DNA of 55,398 bases. It comes from a virus. The notes beneath the pieces are model-generated. The model was not told the origin of the DNA and made no database searches. It saw only the letters and a list, made by a program, of their open reading frames with translations. A program made the position numbers and the translations under genes. Position 1 is the first letter of the stretch. Each line of letters starts with the position of its first letter. Below, piece after piece: positions 16,058 to 25,192 of the stretch. The stretch is taken from the IMG/VR virus record IMGVR_UViG_3300027741_000080, positions 1-55,398 of that record. One strand, given 5' to 3'.

Positions 16058-17766
16058 TGGCTAATAATTTGTACCTTCCACAGGTAGATTACACTTCACG
16101 AGACTACGCGTCTATTCGTGATGATTTAATTGCGCTTATCCCTAACTTTACTCCACAGTGGACTTCGCGTGATGCTAACGATGTTGGTATTGTACTTCTT
16201 GAGTTGTTCTCATATTTGGGCGATCTTCTTAATTTTCAAATTGACCGTGCTGCTAATGAATCATATTTAGGTACATCTACCCAACGTGACACAGTTATTG
16301 CTATCGCTAGTTTACTTAACTACACACCAAATGGTAATAGTCCTGCTTCGGGTATAGTTACATTTTCTAATTCAGGCGCGTCTGACGTTGTTGTTCCTAA
16401 AGGTACTCAAGTTAGTACATCTTCTGATGGAGTAAACCCCAGCATTATTTTTACTACAACCGCTGAGATTAATGTACCAGCATTTGCATCAGGCGTTAAT
16501 GGTGTAGCAACGGCTACAGTGACTCAAGGGATTTCAACAACTGAAACTATTGGTACGTCTGATGGAACTATTAATCAAATTTATGCTCTTACTAATCAAA
16601 ATGTATTTACAGAAGTTGGTTTAATAGTTTCTGTAAGTGGTCTTCAATACACAAAAGTTCAACATATTGTTGATTATGGTCCTGACGAACCTGTGTATTC
16701 AACTTATACTGATGGAACTAACACTACTTATATTTTTTTTGGTGATGGTGATTCAGGCCGTGTGCCACCATCAGGAACTTCAATTAGCGTTACGTATAGC
16801 TATTCTGCAACTCCAGGAAGTCTTGGAAACGTTGCTTCTGGTACTGTAGTTAATATTAATTCAGACAATATTTCGTTTGGTACTCTTACTGTTACAAATG
16901 CGGCTGTTTTTGCAGGCGGTGCTGACCCTGAGTCTACAGATTCAATTCGTATTAATGCACCAGCAGCATTGCGTACTCTTAACAGAGCCGTATCTTTATC
17001 GGACTACGGTCAATTAGCTTTACAGGTTAGCGGTGTAGCTAAAGCAAATGCTATTGGTACTTCTCTTGCATCTATTGTTTTGTACATTGCTGCCAACGGT
17101 GCTGCGGCTAGTTCTACTGCATTTAAAACAACTGTAGCTAATTACTTTACAAATAAAATGCCTCCTGGAACATCTCTTAAAGTTTTAGACTTTACCCCAG
17201 CATATCCATATTTAAATGCCACAGTTAACGTATTGCCTAATTACAATGTTTCTAACGTAGGTGTTGCAGCACAGTCTGCTTTGTACAGTTTGTTTGCTTT
17301 TGACAATGTAACTTTTAATGACACAATTTCTCAAGGAGATGTCATCTCTTCATTAAAAGCAGTAGAAGGTGTAGCAGGCGTTACGCTTAATGACTATGAA
17401 AAACTTCCTTCTATTTACTCACAATACGCAACGGTAACTGCAACAACTACATCTTCAACAACATTAACTACTTCGGTTACTGTAGATAGTTCGGCTGGGT
17501 TATGGGCAGGTGCCGCTATTACATCTATAACTAATGGTTCTTCAACTTTGTATTCTTATACTACCCCTGTAACTACTATTCAAAGTATTACTAACAGTAC
17601 TACGGTAGTTATAACTAGCACTCCTACAGCAGTTACCATAGCTAGTGGTGCTGTTATTACAGTTCAAGGTAACGCGGGAACTACAGATTTAACTTGTGGA
17701 ATCAATGAAGTTCCTGTACTTAACCCTAACTACATCTATGTCTTTACTACTGGTGGAACATCGTAA
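16057..17766 (+). CDS. Baseplate wedge protein gp6/J
   Basis: This 569-residue protein opens LPQVDYTSRDYASIRDDLIA and has FTPQWTSRDANDVGIVLLEL, VPKGTQVST and the C-terminal half FGDGDSGRVPPSGTSISVTY, all characteristic of the baseplate J / gp6 family. It builds the wedge ring that relays the contraction signal. After the J core, a roughly 75-residue Thr/Ser-rich stretch (about nt 17446-17676, TVDSSAGLWAGAAITSI) interrupts the end; it resembles the module in the sheath and neck proteins. Coupled on both sides by TAATG. Confidence 0.9.
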   Translation: MANNLYLPQVDYTSRDYASIRDDLIALIPNFTPQWTSRDANDVGIVLLELFSYLGDLLNFQIDRAANESYLGTSTQRDTVIAIASLLNYTPNGNSPASGIVTFSNSGASDVVVPKGTQVSTSSDGVNPSIIFTTTAEINVPAFASGVNGVATATVTQGISTTETIGTSDGTINQIYALTNQNVFTEVGLIVSVSGLQYTKVQHIVDYGPDEPVYSTYTDGTNTTYIFFGDGDSGRVPPSGTSISVTYSYSATPGSLGNVASGTVVNINSDNISFGTLTVTNAAVFAGGADPESTDSIRINAPAALRTLNRAVSLSDYGQLALQVSGVAKANAIGTSLASIVLYIAANGAAASSTAFKTTVANYFTNKMPPGTSLKVLDFTPAYPYLNATVNVLPNYNVSNVGVAAQSALYSLFAFDNVTFNDTISQGDVISSLKAVEGVAGVTLNDYEKLPSIYSQYATVTATTTSSTTLTTSVTVDSSAGLWAGAAITSITNGSSTLYSYTTPVTTIQSITNSTTVVITSTPTAVTIASGAVITVQGNAGTTDLTCGINEVPVLNPNYIYVFTTGGTS

Positions 17767-20700
17767 TGGCTCAAGTACCAGTTACTGCTCCTAACTTTAC
17801 AGTTAATGCAGATGCACGACCATCTAATTATTTAGTTAATCATATTAGTTGGGATGCGCCTAGTGAGAATATTAACTGGTCTGAGGTACGCCTTATTAGA
17901 AACACCGCGGGATACCCAGTAAACATTAATGACGGTGTTCAACTGTTTACCGAACAGTCTTACTCTATGTACGCAAAAGTTGCATCTGTACACGCAACAG
18001 GTTCTATTTCAGCCATTACTTATACAGGTGGTGGTACTGAAGGCTCTGGTTCCGAATTTACTACGTATACCGCAGTAAAACAAAGTGCTACTTCTGGTTC
18101 TGGTACAGGAGCTACTTTTGATATTGTACGTTCTTTAGATGTGCTTGGTGCAGTTTCCTCAGTAACTATTCGCTCCGCTGGCGGTAGTTACGCAGCAACC
18201 AACACTATTACTATTCCTAAAGAAAGTATTGGATACACGGCTACAGGTTTTGGTGCTTCAGTTACTGACTTAACAATTACTGTAGGCAGTATCACTAGCG
18301 GCGCATACGGTATTAAAACATTAGATACAATTGCTCAACCTGCTTTGCAAAGTACGTCGGTTAACGGAACTTATACTAACGTAACTGCTTTAAATACAGA
18401 TACCGCTGCTGGTTCTGGCGTATCGTTTGATGTAACTAGAACAAGCGGGTCTTCTACTGCAACTATTAGATCAACAGGTTCTGGGTATAAAGTTGGAGAT
18501 ATTGTACGCATTCCTGGATACAATCTTGGCGGTAGGGTATCTACTACAGACTTAGGGCGCACAGCGTCTTTTCATGTTTATGATAACGGTTCTGCTACAG
18601 GACTTACTACCAATCCTGGTTATGGGGTTACAGGAACTTATTTAAGAGCTCCTAAGTATTATTACTCAGTGTTTCTCAAGTACACAATTAATGGCGAAAC
18701 TACTGCTAGATGGAAAAGAATAGCTACTACATCTAGTTATGCTATTAAAGACAACGGCACATTAGATACCATACTTGGACATCTTCCTTTATTTTATCGA
18801 AAAGATTATCAAGGCAAAGATAATAAAGACTTAAGAGATTTTATGCGCCTTATTGCTTTTGCGTATGACATAGCAATTACATACAACAACGCCGTGTTTA
18901 ATTCGTCTAACTCTTTAAATATAGATGATAAACTTTTAGACCTTACGCTTAAACAGTTTGGTTCTAAATTAAGTGACGTTGTTAGTGTAGCTCAAGGAAA
19001 AACTCTTTTAAATAATATTATTAGGTCTTATCAAGAATCTGGTTCTCTTAAAGGTATTCAAACTTTTAGTTCTAGTAGAACTGGATATGATACCTCTGTA
19101 GTACCTGGTCGTAACTTACTTCAAGATGCTGACACATCTTCGTTTGTTGAATCAACTGGCGCCTGGTGGCCTTTAGCAGCAAGTTCTTACGCAGCAGCTT
19201 CTCCTTATGCATCTAACCTTGTTTGGGCTGCTCCAATTTCTGCGGGTTCTGCTTCTTCAACTATTACATCTTATTTTGATACTAATGGTGTAACTCTTAC
19301 TGGAGCTAGTAACGTAGGAACTCTTATTACGGTAGCAAATACTACTGGTTTACTACCTGGAAGAGCGCTAACAAAAACAGCTGGTAGTGGTACTCTTGCA
19401 GCTGGAACAGTAGTTACCTCTATTGTTAGTTCTACTCAATTTAAAGTTAATATTGCTCCTTCGTCTTTATCGGGAGCAACTTTAGTTGCGTCTTCTAACA
19501 TTTTGTCAGGTATGGCAAAAAATACATCAACAACTGTAGCAACAACCGCATATTATTTAGGGCTTAGACCAGGTCAAGCTGCTGCAACTGCTGCTTCTGG
19601 TACTAACGTAGTTACTGTTAAACCTTCTTTAGCTAAAGTTGGCGATTACATTATTGCCACAAATACTAGTGCTGCTAGCAAAAGTTTTTTCCCACCAAAT
19701 ACAGTAGTAACTGCCGTTAATGCGTCATCTGTTACTCTATCTAATAACTCTTTAGCATCAATTGCTTCAGCAACTGCGCTTGTGTTTACCTCTAATGTAC
19801 AAGCTGCAAGTTGGTCGGGTTCAACTACCAATGCAGTACAAGCAACTGTTTATTCAAGTGATTACACATCTTCTTTATCTGCTTTGCCTACTGTAGAGCC
19901 TGGAAAACCATACGCATTTAGTTTTTGGTTTAACGCAGGAGGAACTGCTGCTGCAACAACTACTGCAAGTATTACTTTTTATAATGCTTCTGGAAATAGT
20001 ATTTCTACTACTAGTGCTTCTTCTACGGTAGGAGCTGTTGTATCTACTACCTCTTGGTACAGAAATAGTGTTACAGGTACTGCTCCTGCAAGTGCGGTAT
20101 ACGCGCAACCAAGTTTTGCTGTGTATCCAAATTATTTTGTAGATGCTATGCAATTTGAAAGTTACATTACCTCTAATGCTGCCTCGTTAACTTCAAACGT
20201 AGTTACCATACTTACAAATGTTGCTCATGGTTTTACTACTACTAATAACGTAACTGTAGTTGGTTATGGCTCACCTATTGATGGAACTTTCCCTATTGCA
20301 AGTATACCAACAACTACATCTTTTACTTACGCAGTTACTGCTAGTAATATTACTGCTATAAATACTACTGGATACGTTGCTTCAGCATCCACATTTCAAG
20401 ATGCTCGTACAACTACAGTAAATATATTAGCTAACCGTAGAAATCTTATTACTAATCCAACATTTACAACAGCAACTACAGGTTGGTCAGTTAGTACATC
20501 GGCAGTTACAATAACATCAACTAATGCTCAATCAATTTATGGAACTACGTCTTTAAAAGTAGATTCTCCAGTATCAGCAGTTACATATATTTATAATACC
20601 AACAGAATTGCAGTAGTTCCTAGCAATGATTACACTGCGTCTGCTCATGTTAAATGGGGTTCTGGTGCTGGAGTTATATATACAATTGAAATTGATTGGT

Positions 20701-21116
20701 TTGTAGCTTCTTCAGGTGGTTCGGCTATTTCTACAGCATCAATGTCATCTTACTTTAATGCTGCTGGTACACAAGTAACTGCAACTACTGCTGCAGTTTC
20801 TACAGCAACTGGTTGGAATAGGTTATTTGTTTCTGGACGTTCACCTAGTAACGCAAATTTTGCTGAAGTGCGTATTATTCGTACTGATGCTGCTGGTAAT
20901 ACAGGAACAGTATATGTAGATGCAGTTATGTTTGAAAAATTATCCGTGCTCAAGCCTTACTTTGATGGTTCTTTTGATGGACAAAGTTACGCTGACGATA
21001 GGGATTCTTTGTGGGAAGGTACAGCAGATGCTAGCGTCAGCCACCTGTACTATAACCGTGTGTTTAACTCTGGTAAAATTGATTCTATGATTACGGATGG
21101 TATGTTCTATGCTTAG
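17766..21116 (+). CDS. gpI-like tail protein with carbohydrate-binding-like regions
   Basis: This 1,116-residue protein has several parts. The N-terminal part carries two copies of a 'GSGYKVGD.I.IPG..LGG'-type module (about nt 18008-18560). The middle holds a P2 gpI-like segment (LPLFYRKDYQGKDNKDLRDF, then KQFGSKLSDVVSVAQGKTLL). The C-terminal half has two jelly-roll-like units beginning 'NLLQDADTSSF' and 'NLITNPTFTTATTGWSVS', the sort of carbohydrate-binding (CBM4/9-like) domain common in actinophage tail tips. Beta modules also seen in the sheath lie at about nt 19275-19510 and 19576-19806. It probably links the baseplate to fibres and may touch cell-wall sugars. Confidence 0.75.
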   Translation: MAQVPVTAPNFTVNADARPSNYLVNHISWDAPSENINWSEVRLIRNTAGYPVNINDGVQLFTEQSYSMYAKVASVHATGSISAITYTGGGTEGSGSEFTTYTAVKQSATSGSGTGATFDIVRSLDVLGAVSSVTIRSAGGSYAATNTITIPKESIGYTATGFGASVTDLTITVGSITSGAYGIKTLDTIAQPALQSTSVNGTYTNVTALNTDTAAGSGVSFDVTRTSGSSTATIRSTGSGYKVGDIVRIPGYNLGGRVSTTDLGRTASFHVYDNGSATGLTTNPGYGVTGTYLRAPKYYYSVFLKYTINGETTARWKRIATTSSYAIKDNGTLDTILGHLPLFYRKDYQGKDNKDLRDFMRLIAFAYDIAITYNNAVFNSSNSLNIDDKLLDLTLKQFGSKLSDVVSVAQGKTLLNNIIRSYQESGSLKGIQTFSSSRTGYDTSVVPGRNLLQDADTSSFVESTGAWWPLAASSYAAASPYASNLVWAAPISAGSASSTITSYFDTNGVTLTGASNVGTLITVANTTGLLPGRALTKTAGSGTLAAGTVVTSIVSSTQFKVNIAPSSLSGATLVASSNILSGMAKNTSTTVATTAYYLGLRPGQAAATAASGTNVVTVKPSLAKVGDYIIATNTSAASKSFFPPNTVVTAVNASSVTLSNNSLASIASATALVFTSNVQAASWSGSTTNAVQATVYSSDYTSSLSALPTVEPGKPYAFSFWFNAGGTAAATTTASITFYNASGNSISTTSASSTVGAVVSTTSWYRNSVTGTAPASAVYAQPSFAVYPNYFVDAMQFESYITSNAASLTSNVVTILTNVAHGFTTTNNVTVVGYGSPIDGTFPIASIPTTTSFTYAVTASNITAINTTGYVASASTFQDARTTTVNILANRRNLITNPTFTTATTGWSVSTSAVTITSTNAQSIYGTTSLKVDSPVSAVTYIYNTNRIAVVPSNDYTASAHVKWGSGAGVIYTIEIDWFVASSGGSAISTASMSSYFNAAGTQVTATTAAVSTATGWNRLFVSGRSPSNANFAEVRIIRTDAAGNTGTVYVDAVMFEKLSVLKPYFDGSFDGQSYADDRDSLWEGTADASVSHLYYNRVFNSGKIDSMITDGMFYA

Positions 21117-23499
21117 AAGAGCCAGCCAAAGTGGTTTAGCATCCGCTATTAAATCAATTGCTTTTGATTCAACAGCCCCAACAGTTGCAACAGCTGCTGC
21201 CGTAACTCTTGTTGTTACCACTGTTGATAATCATAACCTGTATCCTGGTGCTCGTGTTTCTTTTACTGGTATTGCCAGTTCTAATAGTGATGCTGCTTAT
21301 AACGTAACTGGTCAATGGCTTTATAAAATTATTAGCCCTACATCCTTTAGCATTACGCCTACTCTTACTTATGCTTCACAACCTACGTTTACTCTTACTA
21401 ATGCAACGCTTTGGGCTCCTAATGCAGCACTTAATGCTTACAACATTCTTTATGGACAACCTGTAACTATTCCTAGACCTACGTTCTATAACTACGCTTA
21501 TCCTACAATTACTGCTACTCCTTCTGGTACAGGGGTTCTTGTTACTTGGGATGCAAATGGAATTGCAAATCCTGCAATTGATTCTGTAAAAGTTGAAAGA
21601 CTTAGTGGAAGTTCAGTAGTTGCAACTTTATCTTCTGGAATAGACGCTACAAATTTTGCTAATACAATATTTGAAACTGGTTTGGCTGGTGTTACTTTAG
21701 CTACTATTGGTTCAGGAAATTCTTACACGTACAGAGTTACTGCTAAAAGTCCTCTTCAATCAAATATTATAACGCAAGATATAACTACTCTTTATTATAA
21801 TAATATTGCTAGTGTTACTTCTTCAGTTCCACCAGCAACACCTACATATATTCAAGTATCTTGGGCAGCTGCTACAGGTAATACTTCTGTAAGTAACTAT
21901 GAAGTTGAACGTGCAACTAATAGTGGATTTACTGTAGGGACATCTACGCTATCTACAGCAGTATCTGGAAGTTCAACTTCGTACATAGACACTACGGCTG
22001 CAATTAGTACAGATTATTACTATCGTGTTCGCGCTAGAAAAGATTTTACCTACAGTTCAACTAGTTACCCTATGTACAGTAACTATGCAACAACAGCTTC
22101 TTCAATTCGTGTAACTGCTATTAATACTACATTAAATGTAAACACTATTTCTAATACTTCTTATGGTACAGGCGCAGTAGTATCTGGAACTATATCTCCT
22201 AACCCAACTGGTGGCACAGTAACTATTACTGAGTCTGGAGTAACAGTAGGTACAGCAACAGTAGGCTCTTCAGGAACATATACAACTACGTTGTCTACGA
22301 CTACTTCCGTTGCTACACACAATTTATCTCTTTCATATGGTGGTAATGGCATTTACCAACCTTCAACAAATACAGCAAGCTTTACAGTTAGCAAAGCTAA
22401 CACTTCTATAACGGCAGTTCCTGGCTCTGCTACTACATATCCATCTACACCAACAATTACTGGTAGTGTATTACCAAACCCAGGAACTTCAACTTGGACG
22501 TTTACACTTACTGGAAATTCTGTTCCAGATTTGTCAGGAACAATTAACTCTAGTGGTAATTACAGTTTTGTAGCACCTAGCGGCAACGCAGGTACATACT
22601 CAGGTACCGTAGCTTTCCCAGGTAACGCAAATTACAACGCCTCTAGCTCAAGTGTTTCATATACAATTAATTCAAATGCTACTAATACTACAGGGGCAGT
22701 ATCAACAACAGTAATAAATATTGGTTCGTCAGTAACGCTTTCCGTTAACCTTAAAACTGCTTCTGGTTCAAACGTGGCTAGTCAAACTGTTGGTTGGGAA
22801 GCGTCTACAGATAATAGTAATTGGAGCCATATTACTACGGCAACAACAGATGCTAGCGGTAATGCTACATACGTATGGACTCCAGGATCATCGTCGTGGA
22901 ATTACGTCCGTGCTTACTATAACGGTTCTACTAACTACGATGCAAGCATTGGATCAGCAATTGCATTTAATATTAGGGCTAAATACACGGTTACTACAAC
23001 AGTATCTGGTACTGCAAATACGTATAAATATTACGCTAAAATTGCAACTAATGGTCAAGTTGCCTCTACTTGGACAGCCCCAACAATTAGTGGAGCAGTT
23101 AATTTAACCGTGACAGGTATAGCACTTTCTATTGCTGGTCGCACAGGTTATACTGCACCATCGGTTGCAGCAGGTCTTTGGACAGGTGCTAGTTCAGGAA
23201 CACTACTTGCAAATAGTAATAACGTTACATTAGGTCTTAAAGCAGATGGTGGAGCTACATTAGTTAGTTTTGATTTTACTTCGGACTTAGCCGTTTCTCA
23301 AGGAAGTACTTATTTTGTTGGTTTTTGGCGTAATCAAGGTACAGTTAACATGTATACACAATATGATTTAGATACAAGTAGCGGCTTAACCACTAAGTAC
23401 GATAGTAGCACTACTTCTTCAATCACTACTTTTACTAACAACGCAACAACTGTGGGTGACACTTTGTTATATACAGTAACGTATTATTATTACAAGTAA
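21109..23499 (+). CDS. Tail fibre/appendage protein with FnIII and Ig-like repeats
   Basis: This protein is 796 residues when started at the ATG that overlaps the previous stop, with GGATGG upstream; the in-frame ATG at 21097 is an alternative. An N-terminal module (HNLYPGARVSFTG...SPTSFSITP) is followed by two fibronectin III-like domains (about nt 21500-21810 and 21830-22110), two or three bacterial Ig-like repeats (VVSGTISPNPTGGTVTITES type, about 22130-22680), another Ig-like region, and a C-terminal beta domain of unknown type that is probably the receptor-binding tip. It is the last gene of the tail operon. Confidence 0.75.
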   Translation: MLRRASQSGLASAIKSIAFDSTAPTVATAAAVTLVVTTVDNHNLYPGARVSFTGIASSNSDAAYNVTGQWLYKIISPTSFSITPTLTYASQPTFTLTNATLWAPNAALNAYNILYGQPVTIPRPTFYNYAYPTITATPSGTGVLVTWDANGIANPAIDSVKVERLSGSSVVATLSSGIDATNFANTIFETGLAGVTLATIGSGNSYTYRVTAKSPLQSNIITQDITTLYYNNIASVTSSVPPATPTYIQVSWAAATGNTSVSNYEVERATNSGFTVGTSTLSTAVSGSSTSYIDTTAAISTDYYYRVRARKDFTYSSTSYPMYSNYATTASSIRVTAINTTLNVNTISNTSYGTGAVVSGTISPNPTGGTVTITESGVTVGTATVGSSGTYTTTLSTTTSVATHNLSLSYGGNGIYQPSTNTASFTVSKANTSITAVPGSATTYPSTPTITGSVLPNPGTSTWTFTLTGNSVPDLSGTINSSGNYSFVAPSGNAGTYSGTVAFPGNANYNASSSSVSYTINSNATNTTGAVSTTVINIGSSVTLSVNLKTASGSNVASQTVGWEASTDNSNWSHITTATTDASGNATYVWTPGSSSWNYVRAYYNGSTNYDASIGSAIAFNIRAKYTVTTTVSGTANTYKYYAKIATNGQVASTWTAPTISGAVNLTVTGIALSIAGRTGYTAPSVAAGLWTGASSGTLLANSNNVTLGLKADGGATLVSFDFTSDLAVSQGSTYFVGFWRNQGTVNMYTQYDLDTSSGLTTKYDSSTTSSITTFTNNATTVGDTLLYTVTYYYYK

Positions 23500-23505
23500 G
23501 AAAAC

Positions 23506-23533
23506 TTGCATATAAGCAAGCTGGGTGTATAGT
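23506..23533 (+). promoter_or_regulatory. Sigma70-like promoter for the replication operon
   Basis: TTGCAT, a 16-base spacer and TATAGT lie just after the tail operon's end. The next start codon is 26 bases downstream of the -10, with AAGGAGAA as ribosome site. CTTGC/GCAAG repeats overlap the -35 and could be an operator. Confidence 0.55.
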
Positions 23534-23558
23534 AGTTTTCCTACTCTAAGGAGAACCT

Positions 23559-24107
23559 ATGTACGATCTTATTTTTGTAGCGGGTAATGGTAAAACATCC
23601 CGTGCAAACGTTGAAGCATTAGTAGACGATTACATTCAAGCCAACCCCAAAGTTCAGTTTAGTCTGTGCAGTAGCTCTGGCATGTCCGAGGGTCAAGTAT
23701 GGCTTAAACAATACCTTGAAGATAAAGAAATTACTTTTACTGTTGATAAAGAAATTAAAGAAATTTCTAGCGTTGATTTAGATAAACAAGCAATATTTAT
23801 TCTATGGAACGATGAAGATACTGAGTCCCTTAATGCTTTAGCCATAGCCAAATCTTTAAACATTTGTGCATTTGATTTGGTACATGGCTTGTTTGAAATT
23901 CAAGGTAAAGAAGGAATTAGTGGGGTAGTAGCTCCAGAAATACCTATACAAGAACAGATTAATGAATATGAAGTTGAGCCTGAACTTGAGGATGATGAAG
24001 AAGACGAGTATGAGGACCCCCTATATCAAGCCATAAATCTAGTAGCCAGCATCTTTGCTGAGGCTATTGCTAAGGAACTCAAGAAGGTACTTAAGCGAAA
24101 TGATTAG
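23559..24107 (+). CDS. Conserved phage protein of unknown function, first gene of replication operon
   Basis: This 182-residue protein opens with a Rossmann-like strand-turn (YDLIFVAGNGKTSRANVEAL), followed by alternating helices and strands and an acidic linker (ELEDDEEDEYEDP, about residues 147-159), then a hydrophobic helical tail. The opening 'DLIF..GNG.TS.AN...L' and a later strand AIFILWNDEDTES are like uncharacterised proteins I recall next to actinophage replication genes. No P-loop or nuclease motif is visible. It overlaps the initiator gene by 8 bases, suggesting a partner in replication start or its control. Confidence 0.55.
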   Translation: MYDLIFVAGNGKTSRANVEALVDDYIQANPKVQFSLCSSSGMSEGQVWLKQYLEDKEITFTVDKEIKEISSVDLDKQAIFILWNDEDTESLNALAIAKSLNICAFDLVHGLFEIQGKEGISGVVAPEIPIQEQINEYEVEPELEDDEEDEYEDPLYQAINLVASIFAEAIAKELKKVLKRND

Positions 24108-25044
24108 CAGTATCTCTCCTAAGGCTCTCACAGCCCTTATGGCGGGTGCAGCAGGTAAAGTACGCCTGACCAGGTCAGAGCTCTCAAAAGCCTTCCCTGG
24201 GCACGGTAGGGACTACTGGGGGGCTGCTTTAACCGAACTGGAGGAAGCAGGTTTCCTTGAGCGTGGTAGTTACCAGGCTGGGGCAAATAAACAATGGAAT
24301 CATTTTGAAAAGATTACTGACCTAGGTTGGATGTATCTTAGAGATTGGCTACCCCCAATGGAAAACCATGAGTCAACTTGGGGAGCCGCAGACGGATTAG
24401 CCGTCGTCGGCAAACCCGTCGTTCTTATAAGTGAGAACCAGCTTATTAATACTAATAATAAAACTTATAAAGCTAGTAAAGAAGTTCGCGAGGAAAACCT
24501 CGCGAACGAATATAAAACAGTCAATATGCCAGTGGAGGGTAACTTGCCATACGATTTCTTTAAGGGCAATCCAGCGGAAGATGATTACGTCAGGGACGGT
24601 AAAGAAGAAAACCTTAAATACCGCGCTGCAAAAATGGAAGAAGGTAAAACCACTTTTGAGTCTAGAAAAAGTACCACAATGCGGACACGGCATAACCTTG
24701 CTCAAGAACTGTGGGGAAGCAACGAGGTTGCCTTTGAGTTTATGGAACGGTTAACTCAACATTTCCATATCAAAAACAATATTACGATTAGGCTTATTAC
24801 AGGTGCGTTTGCTACGATGCGTAAAGCGCAAAAAACTACAGCGCTTGAAGAAATTAAAATGTTAGACTTGTTTTTTGCTACAACAAAGTTTGAGAAGTAC
24901 GATGACGGTGAACATATGTGGAAGTTATTTATATATCGTGCATCAGAACTTGCGGTGCAAGCCAAACGTATGGTACAAAGTTCAGATCAGAAAGAGTCAG
25001 CTTCAGTTCAAGCTGCTAAGTCACAGGAGTGGTTAGATGGGTAA
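24100..25044 (+). CDS. Winged-helix replication initiator / helicase-loading protein
   Basis: This protein is 314 residues from the ATG inside the previous gene's end (an in-frame TTG at 24055 is less likely). The N-terminus (PKALTALMAGAAGKVRLTRS, then GHGRDYWGAALTELEEAGFL) is a winged-helix DNA-binding domain. Residues about 105-190 are a charged, weakly conserved linker; the C-terminal 120 residues are helical (AQELWGSNEVAFEFMERL). Location directly before a DnaC-like ATPase, DnaB helicase and primase argues for an origin-binding role, comparable in layout to lambda O. The linker DNA carries an inverted repeat and A/T-rich tract that look like an origin. Confidence 0.65.
   Translation: MISSISPKALTALMAGAAGKVRLTRSELSKAFPGHGRDYWGAALTELEEAGFLERGSYQAGANKQWNHFEKITDLGWMYLRDWLPPMENHESTWGAADGLAVVGKPVVLISENQLINTNNKTYKASKEVREENLANEYKTVNMPVEGNLPYDFFKGNPAEDDYVRDGKEENLKYRAAKMEEGKTTFESRKSTTMRTRHNLAQELWGSNEVAFEFMERLTQHFHIKNNITIRLITGAFATMRKAQKTTALEEIKMLDLFFATTKFEKYDDGEHMWKLFIYRASELAVQAKRMVQSSDQKESASVQAAKSQEWLDG
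24400..24507. other. Candidate replication origin inside the initiator gene
   Basis: Three signals lie together. GCCGTCGTCGGC (24400-24411) is a small palindrome containing the first of two direct CCGTCGT repeats (24401-24407, 24416-24422; 15-base period). About 60 bases then follow at roughly three quarters A+T. Last is a perfect 10-bp inverted repeat with an AAAA loop (GTTCGCGAGG at 24484-24493, CCTCGCGAAC at 24498-24507). They encode the initiator's loose linker, where a coding constraint is weak. The arrangement resembles an iteron-plus-unwinding-element origin as in lambda O; this is inference. Confidence 0.45.
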
Positions 25045-25192
25045 GATGAAAAATGAAGATATTGAACGTAATTATCGTGAAGCTGGTTTAACTGAAAGCA
25101 CAGTTGCTCGTATTACACAGTGGATTCAAACAGCAAGTGAAGAAAAAACTTGTGACTGTGACTGTGGTGGCTGCGGGGAATCAAATGATTAA
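25037..25192 (+). CDS. 51-residue protein with Cys cluster
   Basis: The ORF overlaps the end of the initiator and the start of the loader gene. The N-terminal 37 residues look like a small helix-turn-helix (IERNYREAGLTESTVARITQ), followed by a Cys knot CDCDCGGCG. This could be a small DNA-binding or zinc protein acting with the initiator. No family recognised; the overlap on both sides supports real translation. Confidence 0.5.
   Translation: MGKMKNEDIERNYREAGLTESTVARITQWIQTASEEKTCDCDCGGCGESND

Noticed and set aside
21109-23499. Possible diversity-generating retroelement target at the end of the fibre gene
   Set aside because: No reverse transcriptase, template repeat or adenine-biased variable repeat is visible in the window.
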